From: G965215045 sp965215045
GTDB lineage: Bacteria; Pseudomonadota; Gammaproteobacteria; JABABF01
NCBI GenBank assembly: GCA_965215045.1
Contig: OZ244031.1
Location: forward strand, 496,001 to 560,000
Length of the DNA stretch: 64,000 nucleotides
Reading direction: 5' to 3'
Part shown: piece after piece, positions 52,137 to 60,074 of the stretch
How positions within the stretch are numbered: position 1 is the first letter of the stretch
Layout: each line of letters begins with the position of its first letter
Program-made: the position numbers and the translations under genes
Notes under the pieces: model-generated
What the model saw: only the letters and a program-made list of their open reading frames with translations
What the model was told of the DNA's origin: nothing
The model's database searches: none

Positions 52137-53677
52137 GCCGATGCCACCGGCGCCGGGCCGGCCAACGGTTCCCGTGCGACTTCCAGGTACTCGAGCATGC
52201 TCTCCGCCGCCTGGCGTCCCTCCCAGATGGCGGTGACCACCAGGTCGGCACCGCGTACCATGTCGCCGCCGGCGAAAACACCCGGGCAGGAAGTCTGAAA
52301 TGGCAGGAAATCCGGGGTGTGCCCCTGCATCACGCTGGGATGCGCCGAACTGTGCGGGCTGTTGATCGGCAGGCCATCTGCACCCTGCGGGTGTTCCGGG
52401 GCGATCACCCGCCCATCGGGATGGAGTGCGACTCCGATCTCCCGCAACCATGGCGGCGGGTTGGGGCGAAAACCGAAGGCGACCAGCACGGCATCGGCCG
52501 GCAGGATTTCCTCGCTGTCCGGGACCAGTTCCGGGATGCTGTCCCGACCGCTGTGGGCCGTGTCCGGGCGGGTTTCCGCAAAGCGCACCCCGCTGACTTT
52601 TCCCTGTTCGGCCAGCACCTCCACCGGCTGGTGCTGGAACAGGAACTGCACGCCTTCCTCGCGCGCATGCTGCACCTCACGCCGGGAGCCGGGCATGCTC
52701 TGCTCATCACGGCGATACGCGCAGTGCACGCTGGCTGCGCCCTGGCGTATGGCGGTGCGATTGCAGTCCATCGCCGTATCACCCGCACCCAGCACCACCA
52801 CGCGCTGGCCACAGAGGTCCACGTACTGTTCCGGGCGGTTTTCCAGGCCCAGCGTCCGGTTCACGCTGGCGACCAGGTACGGCAGGGCCGGGTAGACCTG
52901 GGGCAGGTCCTCGCCCGGGAATTCGCCGCGGATTGCCTGATACGTGCCCATACCCAGGAACAGCGCATCGTACTCCCGCAGCAATTCCCCGACTTCCACG
53001 TCGCGCCCGACTTCGGTGTTGAGACGGAATTCCATGCCCATCTCCTGGAACACTTTGCGGCGCAGTTGCATGACTTCTTTTTCCAGCTTGAACGGCGGGA
53101 TGCCAAAGGTCAGCAGGCCGCCGATTTCCGGGTAACGATCGTAGAGCACCGGCTGCACGCCGTTGCGCACCAGCACGTCTGCACAGCCCAGGCCGGCCGG
53201 TCCGGCACCGATGATCGCCGCCCGCTTGCCGGTGGGCCGGACATGGGAGAGGTCGGGGCGCCAGCCCTGGGCCAGGGCGGTATCGACAATATACTTTTCG
53301 GCGGCACCGATAGTCACGGCCCCGAAACCATCCTCCAGTGTGCACGCGCCCTCGCACAGCCGGTCCTGGGGACAGATGCGTCCGCACACCTCGGGCAGGG
53401 TATTGGTCTGGTGGCACAGCTCCGCCGCTTCCAGGATGCGCCCCTCCTGGAGCAGGGCCAGCCAGTTCGGAATGTAGTTGTGCACCGGGCATTTCCACTC
53501 GCAGTACGGGTTGCCGCAATCCAGGCAGCGGTCGGCCTGCACGCGCGCATTCTCCTGGGCGAAGGGCTGGTAAATTTCAACGAATTCCCGACGGCGCTCC
53601 GCCAACGGAATTTTTTCCGGTTCCCGGCGCGCGACATCCAGGAAGCGAAAATCCGATTTTTCTATCCTCTCCACCAT
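52133..53677 (-). CDS. gltD: Glutamate synthase small subunit GltD
   Basis: A 514-aa NADPH-oxidising subunit of glutamate synthase. It feeds electrons through iron-sulfur clusters to GltB. Cysteine motifs near the N-terminus (CLDCGNPYCEWKCP; CGRICPQDRLCEGAC) bind [4Fe-4S]. The FAD site is IIGAGPAGLGC and the NADPH site VVLGAGDTAMDCNR. The C-terminal GGDMVRGADLVVTA closes the FAD site. GGAGG lies 5 bases before ATG. It starts 15 bases after gltB and overlaps hemE. It is about 40 residues longer than many GltD proteins, partly through an insertion near SPHSSAHPSVM. Confidence 0.95.
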   Translation of the reverse strand: MVERIEKSDFRFLDVARREPEKIPLAERRREFVEIYQPFAQENARVQADRCLDCGNPYCEWKCPVHNYIPNWLALLQEGRILEAAELCHQTNTLPEVCGRICPQDRLCEGACTLEDGFGAVTIGAAEKYIVDTALAQGWRPDLSHVRPTGKRAAIIGAGPAGLGCADVLVRNGVQPVLYDRYPEIGGLLTFGIPPFKLEKEVMQLRRKVFQEMGMEFRLNTEVGRDVEVGELLREYDALFLGMGTYQAIRGEFPGEDLPQVYPALPYLVASVNRTLGLENRPEQYVDLCGQRVVVLGAGDTAMDCNRTAIRQGAASVHCAYRRDEQSMPGSRREVQHAREEGVQFLFQHQPVEVLAEQGKVSGVRFAETRPDTAHSGRDSIPELVPDSEEILPADAVLVAFGFRPNPPPWLREIGVALHPDGRVIAPEHPQGADGLPINSPHSSAHPSVMQGHTPDFLPFQTSCPGVFAGGDMVRGADLVVTAIWEGRQAAESMLEYLEVAREPLAGPAPVASA

Positions 53678-53692
53678 GGGCCTCCGGACGCC

Positions 53693-56600
53693 TCAGACCG
53701 CCGCCCGTGCGATGAGTTCCTCCCCCGCGTCCCCCGTCTCCGGCTGCCGGCGCGCCCGCTCCCTGGCGAGCAGTGCATCGAGATTCTCCACCTCGCTGGC
53801 CGGTACCACGACTCGGAATTGCTTGCGCCGGCGGCGAAAATTCTGCAGAAAATCCCGGCCCGAAACGCTGTCGGTACAACGCACAAACTCTTCCAGGAGT
53901 TCCAACAGGAAATCTTCCGCGCCGACCCCGGACAATGCCCCGAGGTGCAGAATGCGCACCAGCTCGGTGTTGCAGCGCAGGTGGAAATCCTGCTGTTCAT
54001 CGACCACGAAAGCGATGCCGTTGGTCATCCCGGCACCGAAATTGATGCCGCATTTGCCCAACACAACGATGATGCCGCCGGTCATGTATTCACAGCAGTG
54101 GTCTCCCGTCCCTTCGATGACCGCATGGCAACCGGAGTTGCGCACCCCGAAACGCTCCCCGGCGCGTCCGGCGGCAAAAAACTCTCCGCCGGTGGCCCCG
54201 TAAAGACAGGTGTTGCCGGCAATGGGCGTCTCGTGGGCGAGAAAGGCGGCCCCGGCCGGGGGCCGCAACACGATGCGCCCGCCGGCCATGCCCTTGCCCA
54301 CGTAATCGTTGGCATCCCCCTCCAGGTGCAGGTGCAGCCCGGGCGCATTCCAGGCACCGAAACTCTGCCCCGCCGTGCCGGTGAAACGCAGCTCGATGGG
54401 GCAATCCAGGGCACCGCGCGCGCCGTGCAGTTGAGAGACTCGCCCGGACAGGCGGGCACCGACCGCGCGGTCGGTGTTGCAGATCGGCAAGTGCAGACTG
54501 CCGCCACCGGCCTGCACCAGGGGTTCCGCCTCGCGGGACAGGTGCTCTGCCAGGCTGCGGTCGCCGCGCGCCACGTTGCGCGGGACCTCGCAGTAACGCG
54601 CCTCTTCCTCGGGGGCATCGCCCGGGACCAGGATCGGACGGAAATCGATCCGGTTGCGGCGCGGGTTGTCGCCGGGCAGGGCCCGCAGCAGTTCGGGATG
54701 CCCGATGATGTCACTGAAACGGCGGGCACCCAGCACCGCCAGGTGCTGGCGCACCTCTTCGGCGATGCTGTGGAAAAAATGCATCACCATCTCCACCTCG
54801 CCGATAAAATGCTTCTCGCGCAGCCTCTGGTCTTGAGTGGCGACGCCGGTGGCGCAATTGTTGAGGTGGCAGATGCGCAGGTACTTGCAACCCATCGCCA
54901 CCATCGGCGCAGTGCCGAAACCAAAGCTTTCGGCACCCAGGATGGCACCCTTGATCACGTCCAGGCCGGTTTTCAAGCCGCCATCCACCTGCAGGCGGAT
55001 ACGCCCGCGCAGGCCATTGGCACGCAAGGCCTGCTGGGTTTCGCTGAGGCCCAGTTCCCAGGGCGAGCCGGCGTAGCGAATCGAGCTCAGCGGGCTGGCC
55101 GCAGTGCCGCCGTCGTAGCCGGAAATGGTGATCAGGTCCGCACCGGCCTTGGCGACCCCGGCCGCCACGGTGCCGACCCCGGGTTCGGCGACCAGTTTGA
55201 CCGAGACCAGTGCCTGTTCGTTGACCTCCTTGAGGTCATAGATCAGTTGGGCCAGGTCCTCGATGGAATAGACATCGTGGTGGGGGGGCGGGGAGATCAG
55301 GCCCACGCCCGGCACCGAGTGACGCAGGCGGGCGATCAGTTCGTTGACCTTGCCGCCGGGCAATTGCCCGCCCTCGCCGGGTTTTGCGCCCTGGGCGATC
55401 TTGATCTGTAACACCTCGGCGTTGACCAGGTAGTACGGGGTCACCCCGAAACGGCCCGAAGCCACCTGCTTGATCTTGGAACAGCGCTCATCGTGGTAGC
55501 GCGCCGGGTCTTCGCCGCCCTCCCCCGAGTTGGAGCGTCCGCCCAGGCGATTCATCGCCACGGCCAGGGTCTCGTGGGCCTCGGGAGACAGGGCACCCAG
55601 GGACATGCCCGCCGTGTCGAAACGCGGCAGGATCTGTTCGGTGGCTTCGACCTCCGCCACCGGCAGGGGCCGTGCGGCGGGACGGAGTGCCAGCATGTCG
55701 CGCAACATCGCCGTATCCCGCTGGTTCACGAGTGCCGAGTACTCGCGCCAGTCCTGTTCCTTCCGACCGGTGACCGCACGGCGCAGGCTTTGCACCACGT
55801 CGGCGTTGAAGGCGTGGTACTCACCGTTTTGCATGTACTTCATCAGCCCGCCGGCGGGCACCGGCAGGCGCTGGCGCCAGGCCTCGTTCGAAAGGATCTT
55901 GAGGTCCTCTTCCAGGTCGGAGAAATTCATGCCGCCGATGCGGTTCTCCACGCCTTGAAAACACAGTGCCACCACTTCATCAGCGAGCCCGATGGTCTCA
56001 AACAACGCCGCTCCCCGGTAGCCGGAAATGGTCGAAATGCCCAGCTTGGAACAAATTTTCAATAAGCCCTTGCCGATGCCGGCGCGATAATTTCTCTGCA
56101 CCTCTTCCAGGGACAGTACCCCGCGCGCCTGGTCTGCAACCAGGGCGACCAGGCTGAAAGCCAGGTACGGGTAGACCACCGTCGCCCCGAAGCCGAACAG
56201 CGTGGCGACCTGGTGCGGGTCCCGGGCACTGCCGGTTTCCGCAACGATGTTTGCCTCGCAGCGCAGCCCCTGCTGCACCAGGTGCTGATGCACCGCGCCC
56301 ACGGCGAGCAGGCTGTGCACCGGCAGGCGGTCCCGGGCAATGGCGCGGTCTGAAAGAACCAGCAGCACGCTGCCGTTTTGCACCGCGGCGACCGCCTGGC
56401 GGGCGATATCCCCGATGGCGGTGGACAGGTTTTTTTCCGCGGGGTCATAGCAGCAGTCGATGCGATGCGGGACAAACGGTGCCGGGAGGTCCTGCAATGC
56501 GCCGAATTCCGCCGGCGTCAGCACCGGGGAAGACAGGAAAACTCTCTCGGCATGCGCAGGGCCCGGCTCCAGCACCCCGCGTTCGCGTCCCAGGCAGACC

Positions 56601-58189
56601 CCCAGTGACATGACCACGGTCTCTCGCAGGGGATCGATGGCCGGGTTGGTCACCTGGGCGAACTGTTGGCGAAACAGGTCGTAGAGCGGGCGCACCTGGC
56701 GCGACAGCACCGACATGGGAATATCATCTCCCATCGCACCGACCGGCTCCTGGCCGCCCTCCGCCAAGGGGCGCAGGATCTGGGTGTACTCCTCGGTATT
56801 GGCCTGGAACTGCTTGCGGTAAACATCCAGCAATCCCTCGGGCAGCAGGTCCAGCACCGTCTGCTCCGTGTCCGGCAGCGTCCGGGAATGACGGCGCAAC
56901 CAATCGCCGTAGGGGTGCTCCCGCTTCAGCCGCGCCTCTACCTCGGGAGTCTCCAGGATCGCCCCCGTTTCGGTGTCGACCACCAGGATGCCGCCGGGAC
57001 CGACGCGCCCCATGCGCGTGATGTTCTCCGCCGCCTCGCGCAACACGCCGGACTCCGAGGCGGCGAGCAGGAAACCATCGCGGGTCATCAACCAGCGCGC
57101 CGGGCGCAAACCATTGCGGTCCAAGAGACAGACCGCGTACCGCCCCTCGGTCAGCACAATGCCCGCCGGCCCATCCCAGGGTTCCATGTGCATCGAGTGA
57201 TACTCGTAAAAAGCGCGGTTCTCCTCGTCGAACAGCGGATGGTTTTCCCAGGCGGGCGGAATCATCACGCGCAGGGCACGGAACAGGTCCATGCCCCCGG
57301 CCAGCAGCAACTCCAGCATATTGTCCACCGTGGAGGAATCCGAACCCTCGCGGTTGACCAGCGGGGACAGGCTCTCAATATCCGGCAGGCGTTCGCAGCA
57401 GAATTTTCCGGCGCGCGCCTCGGCCCAATTGCGGTTGGCAAAAATGGTGTTGATCTCCCCGTTGTGCGCCAACATCCGAAAAGGCTGTGCCAGGTTCCAG
57501 CGCGGCAGGGTATTGGTGCAGTAGCGCACGTGAAAGACACAGATGGAAGAACGCAGCCGCTCATCGGCCAGGTCAGGATAAAACTCCTGGAACTGCGCGG
57601 GCAGCACCAATGCCTTGTAGCCCAGCACCCGCGGCGACAGGCTGCACACGTAAAAATCTTCATCCCCGGCCAGGGCGTGCTCGGCGCGCCGCCGCGCCCG
57701 GAACAGGCGCACCCCGAACTCCGGTTCATCACAGCCGTCGGGCGCGTTGACAAACAACTGTTCAATGCGCGGCAGACTGCTGCGACCCAAGGGGGCGCAG
57801 ACCTGCTCCCGGACCGGCAGTGGGCGCCAGGCGGCAGGGACCAGGCCTTCCGCGCACAGTTCCCGCTCCAGTACGGCAATGGCATGGGCCGCGCGCGCCG
57901 GTTCGGTGCTGAGAAAAATATTGCCCGCCGCATAGAGCGGGGCGAGGGTGCAAGCGGGAATTTCCGCCGCTACCGCGCGCAGAAAAGCGTCCGGTTTGCG
58001 AAATAACAGGCCGCAGCCATCACCGGTCCCGCCATCGGCGTTGATCCCGCCCCGGTGGCTCATGTTAATCATGGCCCCGATGGCAGTACGCAACAGCCGG
58101 TGGCTCTCCTCACCCCGCACTTGGGTAACCAGGCCAAAACCGCAGCTATCCCGCGCCTGGTCGTGATGGTACAAGCCGTTTTTCATCAT
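53693..58189 (-). CDS. gltB: Glutamate synthase large subunit GltB
   Basis: A 1,498-aa iron-sulfur flavoprotein that makes two glutamates from glutamine and 2-oxoglutarate. With ATG 58189 the catalytic cysteine is Cys 16 (RDSCGFGL), so a 15-residue propeptide is removed, as is usual. Domain order is the N-terminal amidotransferase, a central domain, and the FMN/2-oxoglutarate domain with GEGGEDPARY. The 3Fe-4S motif is CKYLRICHLNNC, and the C-terminal beta-helix domain is rich in GATGGEFFAAGRAGERF-type repeats. ATG 58186 and ATG 58219 are alternative starts. A promoter and terminator-like hairpin sit just upstream, so expression is probably attenuated. Confidence 0.95.
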   Translation of the reverse strand: MMKNGLYHHDQARDSCGFGLVTQVRGEESHRLLRTAIGAMINMSHRGGINADGGTGDGCGLLFRKPDAFLRAVAAEIPACTLAPLYAAGNIFLSTEPARAAHAIAVLERELCAEGLVPAAWRPLPVREQVCAPLGRSSLPRIEQLFVNAPDGCDEPEFGVRLFRARRRAEHALAGDEDFYVCSLSPRVLGYKALVLPAQFQEFYPDLADERLRSSICVFHVRYCTNTLPRWNLAQPFRMLAHNGEINTIFANRNWAEARAGKFCCERLPDIESLSPLVNREGSDSSTVDNMLELLLAGGMDLFRALRVMIPPAWENHPLFDEENRAFYEYHSMHMEPWDGPAGIVLTEGRYAVCLLDRNGLRPARWLMTRDGFLLAASESGVLREAAENITRMGRVGPGGILVVDTETGAILETPEVEARLKREHPYGDWLRRHSRTLPDTEQTVLDLLPEGLLDVYRKQFQANTEEYTQILRPLAEGGQEPVGAMGDDIPMSVLSRQVRPLYDLFRQQFAQVTNPAIDPLRETVVMSLGVCLGRERGVLEPGPAHAERVFLSSPVLTPAEFGALQDLPAPFVPHRIDCCYDPAEKNLSTAIGDIARQAVAAVQNGSVLLVLSDRAIARDRLPVHSLLAVGAVHQHLVQQGLRCEANIVAETGSARDPHQVATLFGFGATVVYPYLAFSLVALVADQARGVLSLEEVQRNYRAGIGKGLLKICSKLGISTISGYRGAALFETIGLADEVVALCFQGVENRIGGMNFSDLEEDLKILSNEAWRQRLPVPAGGLMKYMQNGEYHAFNADVVQSLRRAVTGRKEQDWREYSALVNQRDTAMLRDMLALRPAARPLPVAEVEATEQILPRFDTAGMSLGALSPEAHETLAVAMNRLGGRSNSGEGGEDPARYHDERCSKIKQVASGRFGVTPYYLVNAEVLQIKIAQGAKPGEGGQLPGGKVNELIARLRHSVPGVGLISPPPHHDVYSIEDLAQLIYDLKEVNEQALVSVKLVAEPGVGTVAAGVAKAGADLITISGYDGGTAASPLSSIRYAGSPWELGLSETQQALRANGLRGRIRLQVDGGLKTGLDVIKGAILGAESFGFGTAPMVAMGCKYLRICHLNNCATGVATQDQRLREKHFIGEVEMVMHFFHSIAEEVRQHLAVLGARRFSDIIGHPELLRALPGDNPRRNRIDFRPILVPGDAPEEEARYCEVPRNVARGDRSLAEHLSREAEPLVQAGGGSLHLPICNTDRAVGARLSGRVSQLHGARGALDCPIELRFTGTAGQSFGAWNAPGLHLHLEGDANDYVGKGMAGGRIVLRPPAGAAFLAHETPIAGNTCLYGATGGEFFAAGRAGERFGVRNSGCHAVIEGTGDHCCEYMTGGIIVVLGKCGINFGAGMTNGIAFVVDEQQDFHLRCNTELVRILHLGALSGVGAEDFLLELLEEFVRCTDSVSGRDFLQNFRRRRKQFRVVVPASEVENLDALLARERARRQPETGDAGEELIARAAV

Positions 58190-58204
58190 GATTTTCGATA
58201 CAGG

Positions 58205-58258
58205 AAAAAAAACCGGCATTGTTGCCGGTTTTCCCCATCATCAGATGGGGCGATTATA
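58205..58258 (-). promoter_or_regulatory. gltB promoter and attenuator-like terminator
   Basis: On the minus strand a perfect TATAAT (58258-58253) is followed by CCCCATC/GATGGGG (58250-58233). A strong stem AACCGGC/GCCGGTT (58230-58211) with a 6-base loop then runs into eight T residues ending at 58205, 16 bases before the gltB ATG. A transcript from this -10 would meet an intrinsic terminator before the coding region. No -35 or clear ribosome-binding site is seen. Confidence 0.6.
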
Positions 58259-58339
58259 CTCCAAGCAAGTCTTGAGCCCGGTTTCTCCAACGCCCGGAGC
58301 GGGAAAAATACGCTGTCTGTCCCCTGCCGGGTGGTGGCT

Positions 58340-58386
58340 TGCGGGGGCACTTGTGGCGGCGGCCTGCGGGGGCACTTGTGGCGGCG
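58340..58386. repeat. 22-base direct repeat in the mutT-gltB spacer
   Basis: TGCGGGGGCACTTGTGGCGG recurs at 58340 and 58365 (period 25), and a looser GCGGCGG-rich stretch follows to about 58420. The remainder of the 291-base spacer between gltB and mutT holds no other recognisable feature apart from the gltB promoter. Confidence 0.65.
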
Positions 58387-58480
58387 ACCTGCGGCGGCGG
58401 CGGCCTGCGGCGACACCGGACACGAATGGCCGTGTCTCAGTTCCCCGCGGGGACGGTGACACAGGGCGGCAGGAAAACGA

Positions 58481-58897
58481 TCAGGGCTCCTGTTCCCGCT
58501 GCAATCCCGCCAGGATCGGACGGTTGCCCGCATGAAATTCCAATTCCCCCAGTTGTTGCACCGGCATCCAGCGCACAATCTGACCTTCCCGCCCGCGGGG
58601 AACACCGGAAAAATGCAAAACCCGCCAGACATGCAGTTCCACGCCGCGTTTTGGATAAAGATGGCGAAAACACAACCAGGGACTGGCTTTCAGGACTTCG
58701 ATCGCCAACTCCTCGGCCAATTCCCGGCACAGTGCCCCGTACACCGTCTCCCCCGCCTCGAGCTTGCCGCCGGGAAATTCCCAGAGTTCCGCCGCACCAG
58801 GAAGCGGTGGGCAGCGGGCAATCAGAACCTGTGAATCCCGGCGCACCACGCCGACTGCGACCTGCAGAAAATCCGGTTCAGCTGCGGTATTCGGCAT
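58481..58897 (-). CDS. mutT: Nudix hydrolase MutT (8-oxo-dGTP diphosphatase)
   Basis: A 138-aa Nudix enzyme. The Nudix box is complete: GGKLEAGETVYGALCRELAEEL, i.e. G-x5-E-x7-REUxEE, preceded by ELWEFP, the MutT-type strand that recognises 8-oxoguanine nucleotides. It removes oxidised dGTP from the pool. The start (ATG 58897, or ATG 58909) lies inside the 3' end of argJ, so the genes overlap by about 20-30 bases and are co-transcribed. The secA-argJ-mutT order matches Pseudomonas. Confidence 0.92.
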   Translation of the reverse strand: MPNTAAEPDFLQVAVGVVRRDSQVLIARCPPLPGAAELWEFPGGKLEAGETVYGALCRELAEELAIEVLKASPWLCFRHLYPKRGVELHVWRVLHFSGVPRGREGQIVRWMPVQQLGELEFHAGNRPILAGLQREQEP

Positions 58898-60074
58898 TGA
58901 TGCGGACATATTCCGCCGACAGTTCGGTGCCATGAACCGTCTCGCTGCACTCGCCCCGCCCCAGGTCCAGCCGGATACAGATCTCGCGTCCCTGCATCGC
59001 CTGCCGTCCCTGCTCCTCGGTATATTCCCGCACCCGCTCTCCCGCACAGAACACCGGCACCTCGCCCAGGAACAGGGACACCTCACCGGGTGCAAGGGAC
59101 ACGCCGGCGCGACCTGCCGCCGCCAGGATCCGGCCCCAGTTCGGATCCCCGGCATGCACCGCGGTTTTGACCAGCGGGGAATCGGCAATGGCACGCCCCA
59201 CTGCCAGGCATTCCTCCGCCGTGGTGCCGCCGCGGACCTCCACTGCAAAAACGCGTTCCACCCCCTCGCCATCTGCCAGGATCTGTCGCGCCAGGTCCAA
59301 GCACAGGGCTTCCAGGGCGGTGCGGAACGCATTTTCGTCGGCACTGCCCGGTACGATTTCCGGGCCCGTGCCGGTAGCGGCCAGCACACAGCTGTCATTG
59401 GTGGAAGTGTCACTGTCGACGCTGATCCGGTTAAAAGACCGCTCCACCGCCAGCTCCAGGTTCCTCTGCAGGCAGTCGGACGGTGCCCGGACTTCGGTGG
59501 CGATGAAGGCCAGCATCGTCGCCATGTCCGGGCGGATCATTCCCGCACCCTTGGCCATGCCGCACAGATGCGCCGGGCCGGATGCCAGGGACAGGCTGCC
59601 CGATGCTGTCTTGGGACAGGTGTCCGTGGTCATAATGGCGCGCGCGACCCGCTCCCAGCCGTCTTCGGCGCGCTGCTCCAGGGCCCGTGGCAGGGCGGCA
59701 CACAACTTGTCCACGGGCAGTGCTTCACCGATCAGCCCGGTGGAAAAAGGCAGTACCTCCTCCGGCCGGGCCCCGGCGAGTTCGGCGAGATGCGCACAGC
59801 AGTGCCGGGCGTCCTGCAATCCCTGTTCACCGGTAGCGGCATTGGCGTTGCCGCTGTTGAACAGCAGCCAGCGCGGCGTTGCGCGACGCAGGTGCTCGCG
59901 TGCCGCCTGCACCGGGGCGGCGGCAAAAGCATTGCGGGTGAACACTGCCGCAACGGTAGTGTCCGGCGGCAGTTCCACCACTGCCAGGTCGTCCCGCCCC
60001 GACTGGCGAATGCCGGCGGCAGCCGCGCCCAGGCGCACCCCGGCAATGACCGCGGGCAAGCTCTCAGCGCCCAT
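58878..60074 (-). CDS. argJ: Bifunctional ornithine acetyltransferase/N-acetylglutamate synthase ArgJ
   Basis: A 398-aa arginine biosynthesis enzyme that transfers the acetyl group from acetylornithine to glutamate. It self-cleaves at the Thr in KGAGMIRPDMATMLAFIATE, which is intact and becomes the nucleophile of the beta chain. FNSGNANAATGEQG near residue 80 and GDPNWGRILAAAGRAG are further family motifs. ATG 60074 overlaps the secA stop by 11 bases. Whether it also uses acetyl-CoA cannot be told from sequence. Confidence 0.94.
   Translation of the reverse strand: MGAESLPAVIAGVRLGAAAAGIRQSGRDDLAVVELPPDTTVAAVFTRNAFAAAPVQAAREHLRRATPRWLLFNSGNANAATGEQGLQDARHCCAHLAELAGARPEEVLPFSTGLIGEALPVDKLCAALPRALEQRAEDGWERVARAIMTTDTCPKTASGSLSLASGPAHLCGMAKGAGMIRPDMATMLAFIATEVRAPSDCLQRNLELAVERSFNRISVDSDTSTNDSCVLAATGTGPEIVPGSADENAFRTALEALCLDLARQILADGEGVERVFAVEVRGGTTAEECLAVGRAIADSPLVKTAVHAGDPNWGRILAAAGRAGVSLAPGEVSLFLGEVPVFCAGERVREYTEEQGRQAMQGREICIRLDLGRGECSETVHGTELSAEYVRINAEYRS

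Noticed and set aside
52133..53677. Possible relation of gltD to korC as a recent duplication
   Set aside because: They share the family fold and cysteine motifs but differ throughout in sequence, and only korC has the C-terminal two-cluster ferredoxin, so this is ancient paralogy.
51176..55411. A 1,411-codon open frame on the plus strand
   Set aside because: It is antisense to hemE, gltD and gltB, all of which carry clear family motifs. Its composition is the His/Arg/Gln/Pro-rich pattern expected from the complement of GC-rich genes.
58205..58232. The terminator hairpin read simply as the end of mutT
   Set aside because: It is about 250 bases past the mutT stop, downstream of a perfect -10, and directly before the gltB start, so attenuation fits better. 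The simple reading is not excluded.
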